Assembly (NCBI GenBank): GCA_026390155.1
Contig: JAPLGL010000052.1
Span: 1 to 64,000, forward strand
Direction: 5' to 3'
Origin: Caldisericota bacterium
GTDB lineage: Bacteria > Caldisericota > Caldisericia > Cryosericales > Cryosericaceae
Length of the DNA stretch: 64,000 nt
A program made the translations under genes and the position numbers. This document shows, piece by piece, positions 28,741-37,693 of the stretch; position 1 is the first letter of the stretch, and every line of letters begins with the position of its first letter. Under the pieces are notes generated by a model, which did no database searches, was not told the DNA's origin, and worked only from the letters and a program-made list of their open reading frames with translations.

Positions 28741-29949
28741 CTACTGGTAGTTCCTGTTCAGGACCGTGACGGAGATGAGCAGGAATACGGCAGCCATGGC
28801 GAGACAGACACCGACGGGACGGAGGATGGACGTGACACCGCCGCCGTTCACCATGAGGCTGGTGAAGCCTTCGACCGACCACCGCGTGAACGTGAGTCGC
28901 GACAAGGAGTTCATCCAGGCCGGCATGTTATACACGGGCCACATTGTACCACCGAGGAGACTGTAGACGAGCGCTACGGCAGGTCCAATGGAGCCGGCCT
29001 GCTCGGGAGTGCGCGCGAGGGCTGCGATGAGAGTGGAGAGACCTGCCCCGGCAAGCACGCTTGCTGTCGCCATAACGATGACCGCGGGCACCGAAGCGCC
29101 CCAGTTCACACCATACAGCAATCGGGTCAGCGCGATGATCATCGCGAACTGCAGAGCGGCGATGACGAAGATGCCCACGAGCTTGCCCAGCAGAACCTGG
29201 CTGCGAGAGGTCGGTGTCGCCAGGACGCGCGACAGCGTATGCTGACGCTTCTCCTCCAGCATCCCCTCGGTGCCCGTATTGGCGGTGAAGATCAAGTACA
29301 GCAGAGCCATACCCACAGCGTAGTAGTCCAGAGCCCTGGGGACCTTGAGGCCCTCTTGTGTCGTCGTCTTCACGGACACGGTTCCCGTCTGCCCTGACGT
29401 GCCAACTTCATCCAGTACCGACTGGATGGCCTCCTGCATGCGCTCTTGCGGGACTGTTCCGGATTGCTGAAGCGTCCGGACAGCGATGGATGCAGCCAGC
29501 TGCCTGCGCTGGACCTCCGCGGTGAAGGACTCCACGACGTTGCAGATGACGCCGGCCTGCATTGCCGTCTCGGGATTGCCCAGGACGACGATGGACACCC
29601 TGGTGCCCTCAGCCACGTCAGTACTGAACCCTGTGGGGATGATGACAGCAGCACCGGTCTTGCCCTGTTCGACAAGCGTACGTGCCTCGGCCTCGGTGGC
29701 GACGGTCTTGACGATGAGCAGGTCCTTCAGCTGCGGACTGGCGAAGACGTCCTGCGCCAGGCGTCTGGCCATGTCGCCGCGGTCAAGGTCGACGAGGGTG
29801 AGGTTCGCCGTGAAAGAGCTCCCGGCCCAGTTGAAGACCGTTCCCAGGATGATGATCATCACCATGGGAATGATCATCAGGACCACGAATGCGGATTTGT
29901 CCCGGACACGGATCTTGAGGTCCTTGACCGCGATGTGCCAGAACTTCAC
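28741..29949 (-). CDS. ABC-2 type transporter permease
   Basis: MKFWHIAVKDLKIRVRDKSAFVVLMIIPMVMIIILG...GTEGMLEEKRQHTLSRVLATPTSRSQVLLGKL. Confidence 0.92.
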   Translation of the reverse strand: MKFWHIAVKDLKIRVRDKSAFVVLMIIPMVMIIILGTVFNWAGSSFTANLTLVDLDRGDMARRLAQDVFASPQLKDLLIVKTVATEAEARTLVEQGKTGAAVIIPTGFSTDVAEGTRVSIVVLGNPETAMQAGVICNVVESFTAEVQRRQLAASIAVRTLQQSGTVPQERMQEAIQSVLDEVGTSGQTGTVSVKTTTQEGLKVPRALDYYAVGMALLYLIFTANTGTEGMLEEKRQHTLSRVLATPTSRSQVLLGKLVGIFVIAALQFAMIIALTRLLYGVNWGASVPAVIVMATASVLAGAGLSTLIAALARTPEQAGSIGPAVALVYSLLGGTMWPVYNMPAWMNSLSRLTFTRWSVEGFTSLMVNGGGVTSILRPVGVCLAMAAVFLLISVTVLNRNYQ

Positions 29950-29950
29950 G

Positions 29951-30889
29951 TCAGTCCCTCAGGCTGGTCCCGGTCAGGTTCAGGAACAGGTCTTCCAGGT
30001 TGGGTTCCTTCACGTCGATGGTCAAGACGGGATAGCCAGCGTCGTCGAGTGCCGAGATGACCCCGGCGAGCAGGGACCGGCCTTGGTCCGTGGCGATGCG
30101 GACCGTTTTGTCGCGCAGTTCGACGCTGTCGACTCCCGGCAGTGCCGCAAGGCGGTCCCGGACGACATCGCCAGCCCCCCGTTCCAGCTGTATGCTGATG
30201 ATGTCCTTGTTGCCGGCCTGGAGACGCAGGTCTCGCTGTGTACCGTCCGCGATGACCTTGCCATGGTCGATGATCGCGATGTGGGTGCAGAGGAACTCGA
30301 CCTCCTCCATGTAATGACTCGTATACAGCAGTGTCATGCCCTGACGGTTGAGTTCCTTCAGGGTCTCGAGGATGCTATTGCGCGACTGCGGGTCCACGCC
30401 TACGGTCGGCTCGTCGAGGATCAGGAGCTTGGGCTGGTTGAGCAGGCCGACTGCGATGTTGATGCGGCGCTTCATGCCGCCCGAATACGTCTCTACGCGG
30501 TCCTTCTGGCGGTCGGCTAGCTGGACGATGTCGAGGACGGCGTCGACGCGAGCGGCGAGCGTGTCGGTGGGGACATCCTGCATGCGCGCGAAGAACGCGA
30601 GGTTCTCCCGGGCGGACAGTGTCGGATACAGCGCAATGTCCTGCGGCACGACGCCGATCGAGCGGCGGACTGCCATTGGGTCTCTGAGGATACTGTGCCC
30701 GTCGATGACGACGTCTCCCGCGGAGGGCACGACCAGGCCGCACATCATGGAGACGGTCGTCGTCTTGCCGGCCCCGTTTGGCCCAAGAAGGCCAAAGGCC
30801 TCGCCCGCGGGAATACTGAAGTGCACGCCGTCCACGGCGGTCAGCTTGCCAAATCGCTTCGTGAGGTCCTTCACTTCTGCGAGCATCAT
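29951..30889 (-). CDS. ABC transporter ATP-binding protein
   Basis: FGLLGPNGAGKTTTVSMMCGLV...YSGGMKRRINIAVGLLNQPKLLILDEPTVGVDPQSRNSI. Confidence 0.96.
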   Translation of the reverse strand: MMLAEVKDLTKRFGKLTAVDGVHFSIPAGEAFGLLGPNGAGKTTTVSMMCGLVVPSAGDVVIDGHSILRDPMAVRRSIGVVPQDIALYPTLSARENLAFFARMQDVPTDTLAARVDAVLDIVQLADRQKDRVETYSGGMKRRINIAVGLLNQPKLLILDEPTVGVDPQSRNSILETLKELNRQGMTLLYTSHYMEEVEFLCTHIAIIDHGKVIADGTQRDLRLQAGNKDIISIQLERGAGDVVRDRLAALPGVDSVELRDKTVRIATDQGRSLLAGVISALDDAGYPVLTIDVKEPNLEDLFLNLTGTSLRD

Positions 30890-30976
30890 GGACTCCTTCT
30901 CATACATGGTTTTCTGCTGTGAAGCCGGCTTGGCCGCGCCGGCCTCTTGAATCCGCATAATCGGGGACAATCGCAC

Positions 30977-32116
30977 CTATGGCAGAAGCGTGACATTCTC
31001 GGGCTGTCGAAAACGGTTCAGTACGAAATTGACCGCCATACGAAGGCCCGCGGTTCTCATGGTTGCCCCAAGATGTGCAGTGAGTGCCTCATTTGTACTC
31101 AACGTGCTGATGCCCTGTGATTGGTTCCTTCTCGTCTGGTCGACCATCTTGCGGGTGTATCTGACGTATTCGTCCATCGCGCTCTTATTGCTGGTTCGCG
31201 CCGAAATGATCGCCTTGGCTGCCAGTCTTCCGCTGAGGGCCGCGGCATCCATCCCCACGCCTCTGGTGACATCCACGAGCCCGGCCGCATCGCCGACCAT
31301 CATGACGCGGCCCTGACCCAGCCACACCCGGTCGGGAGAATCGAAGTCGATGCTGGCAGAGTAGCCCTCGGTCTTGACGACATTCCCGTTCAGGTTGTAC
31401 TTGGCCCGGATGAACACCAGAAACGATTCGCAATGCATCTTCAGATCGTGATCGTACCCACTCCCCACGACCCACAAGTCCCGTCCGTCCACCGTCTTGT
31501 TGTAGACCCAGGCGAACATCTGGTTGTTCCACTCCAGGTTCCAGAACTGGTAGAGCGTCTGGGGGTCAAGGTCACTGTCGCCTTCAACATAGTAGTTGAT
31601 GGTCCCGCCCGAGGACGTTGGCTGGAAGTCATCCGGTCTGAGCTTCCTCCTGACGACGGGCCTCAAGCCGCTCGCGTCGATCAGGTACGAGCACGAGAGC
31701 TTCTCGACCTCTCCATTTACGTTGAGATCGACATTCACGCCGCCATCCACTTCTTCATGCCCTGCGTATGAGCATTCATCACGGAAGATGGCTCCCTTGT
31801 CCTGCGCCACCTGATTCAGGTAGTCGTCGAAGACGTCACGCGTGAAACTGTACATGAAGTATGGGACCCTGACGGAGGAACCATCGGGTCTGTGGACCTC
31901 CAATCTCCTCAGCTGATGGTGACAGAGCTTGTCCCGGGGGAACTTCTCGCCGACGATTCGTGCGAAGTAGTCGAACTGGATTCCACTGCAAGCTTTTGGC
32001 CTGGGAGTCTTGCACTTTTCCACAAAGAGCGTCCTCACGTTGCTTTGAGCAAGGAACTTGGCGCACACGGAGCCGGCGATGCCTCCTCCAATGATGATCA
32101 CGTCGAATGCCAGCAT
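30977..32116 (-). CDS. Geranylgeranyl reductase-like FAD-dependent oxidoreductase
   Basis: MLAFDVIIIGGGIAGSVCAKFLAQSNVRTLFVEKCKTPRPKACSGIQ...GRVMMVGDAAGLVDVTRGVGMDAAALSGRLAA. Confidence 0.87.
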   Translation of the reverse strand: MLAFDVIIIGGGIAGSVCAKFLAQSNVRTLFVEKCKTPRPKACSGIQFDYFARIVGEKFPRDKLCHHQLRRLEVHRPDGSSVRVPYFMYSFTRDVFDDYLNQVAQDKGAIFRDECSYAGHEEVDGGVNVDLNVNGEVEKLSCSYLIDASGLRPVVRRKLRPDDFQPTSSGGTINYYVEGDSDLDPQTLYQFWNLEWNNQMFAWVYNKTVDGRDLWVVGSGYDHDLKMHCESFLVFIRAKYNLNGNVVKTEGYSASIDFDSPDRVWLGQGRVMMVGDAAGLVDVTRGVGMDAAALSGRLAAKAIISARTSNKSAMDEYVRYTRKMVDQTRRNQSQGISTLSTNEALTAHLGATMRTAGLRMAVNFVLNRFRQPENVTLLP

Positions 32117-32187
32117 GGAGCATCTCCTGATGAGGTTCCTGCTTCTGCAGGTGACACGAGCGATTCTATGTGCTGGTTGCTGGTCGG

Positions 32188-33084
32188 CTAGCGCTGCCGT
32201 TCGACCGCCCGCTCGTACACGAACACGTCCGGTTCACCGTGACGCCAGACGTCGAATTCGAGTGCCGTCACGGTCTCGAGCAGAGCTGTGTGGATCCCGT
32301 TGCCGGCAGGGACCATGGTTTGGATGTTCCTGACTCCAGGATAGAGGGCAAGCATATGCCTGACAAGCGCCTCCAGGTGTTTGGGACTTCCGTCGGCGAA
32401 ATCAATTGTGACCTCGCCTTCGCCATGATCGGGATGACAGACGACCAGCAGGCTGCGCAGGGAGCCCTTGCTGCTGCGAACGCCGATGGCCCTGTCGAAC
32501 GGAGGCCAGCTGACGACGCCGGGGCGGGTGACTGGCCAGAACTTCCATCCTTGGGCAAGGAATCCGCAGCTCATTGCAGTGGCAGCGGACCCAAGAATCC
32601 ACGCTTTCGCCTCGTCGAACGGCACTGCCGAAACCAGTGGCGACAACTCCGCGGCAGACCGCGCCGCGCCGTCCAGCTTCGCCTCGGCAAGAATGAACGA
32701 TGCTTTGCGCTCAAACCCGTAGCGCTCCACGATATGGATGCTGGCCAGATTGTCCAAATAGGTGGACAGACCAATTCGCTGTGCGCCCTCGCGGACCGCC
32801 TTCTCGATGAAGTAGTCTGTTAGCGCCTTGCCGGCACCGTGTCCCTGTGAGGCTGTGTCGGTGCGGATGCCCTCGATCCACACGTAGCCGGGGGCTAGAC
32901 TCACTGTTCGGGCAAACGCGATGACGGACCCGTTCAGGTCGGCGACCGCAACCTCGGAATCTCGCATACGGAGCCATTCGTCGATAACGTGCGGGACGTA
33001 GTCGTCACCTTCCCATATCTGGGAACTGATCGCGAGGATTCGCTCGCGGTCTGCCAGCCGTGCTGGGCGAATCGTGACTCCCAT
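32188..33084 (-). CDS. GNAT family N-acetyltransferase
   Basis: MGVTIRPARLADRERILAISSQIWEGDDYVPHV...WIEGIRTDTASQGHGAGKALTDYFIEKA. Confidence 0.88.
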   Translation of the reverse strand: MGVTIRPARLADRERILAISSQIWEGDDYVPHVIDEWLRMRDSEVAVADLNGSVIAFARTVSLAPGYVWIEGIRTDTASQGHGAGKALTDYFIEKAVREGAQRIGLSTYLDNLASIHIVERYGFERKASFILAEAKLDGAARSAAELSPLVSAVPFDEAKAWILGSAATAMSCGFLAQGWKFWPVTRPGVVSWPPFDRAIGVRSSKGSLRSLLVVCHPDHGEGEVTIDFADGSPKHLEALVRHMLALYPGVRNIQTMVPAGNGIHTALLETVTALEFDVWRHGEPDVFVYERAVERQR

Positions 33085-33197
33085 GTGTTCCCCCTGTCCT
33101 TGTCGAGTGACGGCACTGTGTGCCATCCTGAACAGAGTATACCATTTTTGGGGTCAGCAGGTAGACATTTGGGCCCTCGCGTGCAAGAACTCCCTTG

Positions 33198-34040
33198 TCA
33201 GAGGAAGCGCGCCCAGAAAAGGATCGTCAGAGGGAACAGGAGGGTCGAGACGATGACGTTCCGGGAAAGCTTCTGGACGTCCAGACCGATCTCGGCACCA
33301 TATACCACACTGGCAACCATGGTGGGCATGGCGCTCTGGAGGATGAATGCGCTGCGGATGTCGCCCGCGACGGGCAGGATGAGTGTCAGGGCCAGAGCCA
33401 CAGCCGGTATGGCGATGAGCTTGATGCCTGCTGGAATGAGAGAACGCCATTCGAAGTCCAGCTCCACGTTGAGCCCTACGAACAGCATGGCAAGGGGCGA
33501 CGTCGAGTTGCCGACAAGCTTGCATGCATCGGTGAAGAATAGCGGCAGGGGAGCGCGCTTGAGGATCAGTGCAAGCAGCATGGCGACCAGAGGAGGGTTG
33601 ATGAAGCTGCGGAGGTTCTTGTGAATCCAGGTGCTGAACACCATGAACGAATGCGTCTGTTCGTAGATGACCGCGAGCGGCAGTGCTGCCTGGCCCAGGA
33701 TCGCTTGCACCACGGGGTATCCCATAAACCCGGTATTCCCGAGAAATCCCGAGAAGACCGTCTCGCGATAGCGTGTGGGGACAAGTCTGAAGATCACGTA
33801 TCCGACGGCCTGGATGGCGATGACGCCCGGAATGATCCACAGCGCTTCTATCGGGATGGGGTTGCTGTACAGGCTGATGAAGGTGAGTGCGGGAAGGGAG
33901 ACGTTGAACACGAACTTGCGGATGCTGGTAGCGTCTTGCGTTGAAAGGACACGGAGCCGACGAAGGAGGATGCCCACGACCACGATGAGGATGAGCGTAA
34001 ACACGGGACTCATTTCTGTCAGGCCGACAAGTTGTTTCAT
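33198..34040 (-). CDS. AEC (auxin efflux carrier/malate permease) family transporter
   Basis: MSPVFTLILIVVVGILLRRLRVLSTQDATSIRKFVFNVSLPALTFISLYSNPI...GFLGNTGFMGYPVVQAILGQAALP. Confidence 0.92.
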   Translation of the reverse strand: MKQLVGLTEMSPVFTLILIVVVGILLRRLRVLSTQDATSIRKFVFNVSLPALTFISLYSNPIPIEALWIIPGVIAIQAVGYVIFRLVPTRYRETVFSGFLGNTGFMGYPVVQAILGQAALPLAVIYEQTHSFMVFSTWIHKNLRSFINPPLVAMLLALILKRAPLPLFFTDACKLVGNSTSPLAMLFVGLNVELDFEWRSLIPAGIKLIAIPAVALALTLILPVAGDIRSAFILQSAMPTMVASVVYGAEIGLDVQKLSRNVIVSTLLFPLTILFWARFL

Positions 34041-34118
34041 ATCCTTGCCATGATAGCGGGGAAAGGGTATGGCGTCCAGCCTTGGATCCTGCAAACAGGG
34101 CGATGGCGCGGACGACGA

Positions 34119-34472
34119 TCAGCTGCCCTGCTTCTGTACCCTGTCGTGAAACCCCTGTGCTATGCGGTGTGCAACCACGAGGTAGTGGTCGAGGAGCAGG
34201 GCACGGTCGTCCGCAGATGTGCCGCCGGATGCCGCAAGCACTGCCTCGCAGGCTCTGGGGCGCTCCAGTTGTTCGACGAAGACGGCGTAGGCTCGTTCAG
34301 CAGCTGTATTGCCGCAGATGTGCCACTCGATGAAGTCGAGTTCGCTCTGGATGTCGCTCTCGTCCGCGGCGAGGATAGCTTGCACCGTTTCCGTGCGCTC
34401 GGCAGTCTGAGCCGCCTGATCCGCATCACTGCCGAGCGGCTGATCAAAGGTGAACAGGGCAGTCCTGTACAT
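34119..34472 (-). CDS. Hypothetical protein A of a three-gene cluster (apparent paralogue of 34948-35349)
   Basis: MYRTALFTFDQPLG...ILAADESDIQSELDFIEWHICGN...; GAGGAG RBS, 8-nt spacer from the upstream gene. Confidence 0.65.
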   Translation of the reverse strand: MYRTALFTFDQPLGSDADQAAQTAERTETVQAILAADESDIQSELDFIEWHICGNTAAERAYAVFVEQLERPRACEAVLAASGGTSADDRALLLDHYLVVAHRIAQGFHDRVQKQGS

Positions 34473-34480
34473 AGGTCTCC

Positions 34481-34951
34481 TCACGCGGCACGGCGTTCGC
34501 CGTCCGGTCCGAGGTGAAACAGGTAGTTGAGGTAGTCTCCTCCCTGCTGCCACCACGGGTTCTCGCAGAAGCACGTCGATCCGATACATGGGAGAGCATC
34601 GCCTCCTGTGCCGAGGTACCGCATGACACCGAGGAGGACGCGTCTGGGACCGGCCGGAAAGCAGTACACGGCGAACCAGCCCTTCGGCAGAAAGTTGTCG
34701 CCGGGCCACCACAGGACCTGATGGACGTAGCTGTCGCGTATCCATGGTTCCGCCAGGCGCAGCGCCCTAGCCACGAACCCTTCCCAGGCAGCGGGATCGA
34801 AGCTGTGGACCTCGGTTCGGGCGCGCAGAAACAGGCTCTCGCGGACGTTGTCCCAATGGATCTGAACAAGGACGCGGACGTCGTGTCGACCGCCGAGGTC
34901 ACACGGGTCGTGCACCAGGCTGGTCTCGCAGATGAGCACCGGGGTCTTCAT
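34481..34951 (-). CDS. Hypothetical protein B of a three-gene cluster
   Basis: MKTPVLICETSLVHDPCDLGGRHDVRVLVQIHWDN...; ATGA overlap with the upstream gene. Confidence 0.65.
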   Translation of the reverse strand: MKTPVLICETSLVHDPCDLGGRHDVRVLVQIHWDNVRESLFLRARTEVHSFDPAAWEGFVARALRLAEPWIRDSYVHQVLWWPGDNFLPKGWFAVYCFPAGPRRVLLGVMRYLGTGGDALPCIGSTCFCENPWWQQGGDYLNYLFHLGPDGERRAA

Positions 34952-35349
34952 GAATGTGGCTCCTCGGACGGAGCATTCATGAGATCGGCGCTGTCAGGAC
35001 ACAGGGCGTCCTGGAGCAGGACGTAGAGTTCGAAGACGTTGTGATGGTACAGCAGGCGCAGGTGTTCCAGTTCGACAGGCTCGAGTGCGGGGCGAAGAAG
35101 GAGCCACTCGTCAAACGCACGGTCGTCGGTCAGCGCCATGAGCAGCGATTCGTAGCGAACGGCAAACGCCGCATCAGTCAGGATGCGTCGAGTGACGAAG
35201 CCGAGCTCCCTGCTCAGGTCGTCCGGAGTTGCCTCGAGAAGTCGCTGGATGTTGGCAAGGTCAGACGCGGCAGTCCGGACGTCACCGGCGGTCGTGAGAC
35301 GCCCAAAGTCGCTATGCCGAGGAAAGACGAACAGGATCGTCTGGTCCAT
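34948..35349 (-). CDS. Hypothetical protein C of a three-gene cluster
   Basis: MDQTILFVFPRHSDFGRLTTAGDVRTAASDLANIQRLLEATPDDLSRELGFVTRRI...; GGAGG RBS. Confidence 0.65.
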   Translation of the reverse strand: MDQTILFVFPRHSDFGRLTTAGDVRTAASDLANIQRLLEATPDDLSRELGFVTRRILTDAAFAVRYESLLMALTDDRAFDEWLLLRPALEPVELEHLRLLYHHNVFELYVLLQDALCPDSADLMNAPSEEPHS

Positions 35350-35561
35350 GCTGCCTCCAATCGAAGGCGGTGCACGAAACGCTCTCTGCAAGCCACAACG
35401 GATTCTACCAACGTTTGAATGGTAACCTCTGACCCCTGTCGTGTTGCGCCGATGCTCAGTGCCCTGCAAACCCGAACTTCAACACATCCCTGAATGCCTG
35501 GACAATGGTGCGTTCTGTCTCCACCGTGCTTGCCACAGGAACCTGAAGCCTAGCTATCGTC

Positions 35562-35589
35562 ATGATAGATCGATGGCAGTTCCTGTCAA
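35562..35589 (-). promoter_or_regulatory. Promoter TTGACA-N16-TATCAT (minus strand) for the three-gene cluster
   Basis: Near-consensus -35/-10 on the minus strand ~200 nt upstream of the gene at 35349. Confidence 0.5.
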
Positions 35590-35682
35590 GTCTGGTCCAT
35601 GAAAGTTCCTGAATGTTCATGAAAACGAGCAAAAAGGGTTGTTGATCTCTATCCGGGGGCCCGTTTGTCAGAGTCCTTCTCT

Positions 35683-35763
35683 TCAGGAGTTCAGTTTCTG
35701 GTCGTGGAGGATGCCGCCAAACGCGCGCCCGCTGATGCGTGTGCCGGCCCATTGTTGTTCCAT
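35683..35763 (-). CDS. Possible 26-aa small ORF (MEQQWAGTRISGRAFGGILHDQKLNS)
   Basis: GAGGAGG-AATC-ATG with in-frame TGA. Confidence 0.35.
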   Translation of the reverse strand: MEQQWAGTRISGRAFGGILHDQKLNS

Positions 35764-35782
35764 GATTCCTCCTCGATTCACA

Positions 35783-35818
35783 TGTGACGGGCCCCCGTCG
35801 CAACGAGGGCCCGTCACA
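35783..35818. terminator. Strong hairpin TGTGACGGGCCC...GGGCCCGTCACA
   Basis: 12-bp perfect outer stem plus additional pairing; lies 3' of the nitrilase gene. Confidence 0.6.
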
Positions 35819-35857
35819 ATCCCATGTTGTTTCCCGAAGGACCGTGCTTTCGCTCTT

Positions 35858-36610
35858 CTAGATGGCTGCGACGATTATTCCGGGCATGCCCAGGTGGAGT
35901 GAGTGGGTGATGCGGCCGTTGGCGTGCACGACCATGGCCCCCCCGAAGGTGCCTCCGTCAAAGTCCTTTTCCCCCAGCGAGTTCGTCATCAGCGTCGTGA
36001 CACCCAGCTTCTGGACGCGCTCAAGGTAGATGCGACGCTCCTCTGTCTCCCACCGTTTCTGGTCGCACAGACCGGTATCGAAGCAGCGCGCGAATGGCAT
36101 GAGGAGATAGGCTGGATGCTGTTCCTGCACCTGCTCCGCGACGGTGTCGTTGAAGAGGTCGCCACAGATGGCAAACGCAAAGCGGCCGATCGGCGTATCG
36201 ACGGCAGCACATTCCGTTCCCTCGCGACAAAGTCTCGAGTCACTGACCTGGTCGTGCCACTGCGGATCGATGCGGCGGTACTTGAGGAGCATATCCCCGC
36301 TCGGGCCTACGAGGACGGCGGTGTCATACAGGGCCGCTCCATCCCGTTCGAGGATACCGAACGCGATGTGGACACGGCAGGACCTGGCGAGCTCGGCGAA
36401 GTGAGTCACAGCCGGACCGGGCACGGGTTCTCCCAGCATCAGGTCATGCCGGGGATCATGGTTGAGGATGAGTCCGGTAGTCGCAGCCTCCGAGAACAGG
36501 ACAAGGTGGGCCCCCGCTTTTGCCGATTGAGTCACTGCAAGGTCCATTCGCTCGATATTCTTTGCTGTGTCTGCCCCAACACGATGCACTACCAGTGATA
36601 CATTCATCAT
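35858..36610 (-). CDS. Carbon-nitrogen hydrolase (nitrilase superfamily)
   Basis: Glu-Lys-Cys triad contexts: FSEAATTG, LLKYRRI, FAICGDLFND. Confidence 0.9.
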   Translation of the reverse strand: MMNVSLVVHRVGADTAKNIERMDLAVTQSAKAGAHLVLFSEAATTGLILNHDPRHDLMLGEPVPGPAVTHFAELARSCRVHIAFGILERDGAALYDTAVLVGPSGDMLLKYRRIDPQWHDQVSDSRLCREGTECAAVDTPIGRFAFAICGDLFNDTVAEQVQEQHPAYLLMPFARCFDTGLCDQKRWETEERRIYLERVQKLGVTTLMTNSLGEKDFDGGTFGGAMVVHANGRITHSLHLGMPGIIVAAI

Positions 36611-36758
36611 TGCTCCCCCTTTTCAAGGCTCACCCCCGCCAGTCGCTGCGCAATTCTGGAGCCCTCCAGGACGCAGGACCGTCAAGTGCTCCAGCCCTAT
36701 CTTAAGTGAACGTCTCTCTTTTGCAAATCGCCCTTCAGGCACCAGAGTGCCTGATGTG

Positions 36759-37466
36759 CTACGGGCCGTACTCAGGACTTGGATTGACCTCCGCATCGTT
36801 GCCGTATCCCTGGCGTTCCCAGAACCCCTTGAAATCAGGGTCGGTCGACAGCTCGATGCGCACGACCCACTTGCACCACTTGTATCCAAGCTTGTCCTCG
36901 GCGGCCAGCTGGAAGGGGTAGCCATTGCGAGCCACCAGGTCTTCGTTGTTGACACGGTAGGCCAGCAGCATGTTGCGCTCGAGTACTGTTGCGAGAGGCA
37001 GGGAGGTCGTGTAGTCGTCCTGGCCGTGAAAGATGACGGTGACCGCTGACGGCGATGGAATCACCTGTGCCAGCAGGTCCTTCATGAGAACCCCCTCGAA
37101 TAGGCCGGTCGCACTCCAGCCTTCGACGCAGTGCAGTGTGATGAGCTTCTGGTAGTGGTCTCTTGAGAGGACTTCAGCATAGGTGAGACGCTGGGGACTC
37201 TGTACGGCCCCGTCGATGACGAGCCGGTACGATGCGAGGTCCACCGACTGCGGTCCCCGGACCGAGTTGTCAGACAGAGCCTTGAAGTCGTTCAGCGGTT
37301 TTCCCTTGTATTCTCGGATCACGGCGGTTCCCAGGTCCCGTGCAGGTTCCAGGGGACCCTTGACCTCCTTCTCCTGCGCTGCGGGCGGCGCAGTGGTGCA
37401 GCCGCTGGCCGTGGCGATCATCAGTGCGAGGAGGATAACACCCGTGATGCGCAACGTGGTGTGCAT
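36759..37466 (-). CDS. Molybdopterin-binding (sulfite oxidase-like) lipoprotein
   Basis: Lipobox ATASGC; VIDGAVQSPQRLTYAEVL...ITLHCVEGWSATGLFEGVLMKDLL...LGYKWCKWVVRIEL. Confidence 0.9.
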   Translation of the reverse strand: MHTTLRITGVILLALMIATASGCTTAPPAAQEKEVKGPLEPARDLGTAVIREYKGKPLNDFKALSDNSVRGPQSVDLASYRLVIDGAVQSPQRLTYAEVLSRDHYQKLITLHCVEGWSATGLFEGVLMKDLLAQVIPSPSAVTVIFHGQDDYTTSLPLATVLERNMLLAYRVNNEDLVARNGYPFQLAAEDKLGYKWCKWVVRIELSTDPDFKGFWERQGYGNDAEVNPSPEYGP

Positions 37467-37650
37467 GGTTGCTCCTTTCCACGCCAGGCACATTGACCCG
37501 GCCTTGGCGCGATCCTGTTTGCAGTGTAGCAACGGTCTCGGCAATCACAACGCCTGAGCCAGTCCTCGCCCCGACATCGCGGACAAGCTGCGTTCTCTCG
37601 CAGGACAGCTGCAGGTGGCCGTCCAGTCTCCGGACTCCTTCACCAGCGTC

Positions 37651-37693
37651 AATTGTGAATCCCTCGGTGTCTGACACCGAGGGATTCACAATT
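37651..37693. repeat. 43-bp near-perfect palindrome (21-bp arms, 1-nt centre) matching the ends of the RAYT element at 62565-63278
   Basis: AATTGTGAATCCCTCGGTGTC-T-GACACCGAGGGATTCACAATT. Confidence 0.95.

Noticed and set aside
34438-34902. Alternative minus-strand ORF 34444..34902
   Set aside because: Overlaps gene B in another frame with S/T/R-rich shadow composition; gene B has the ATGA coupling and better composition.
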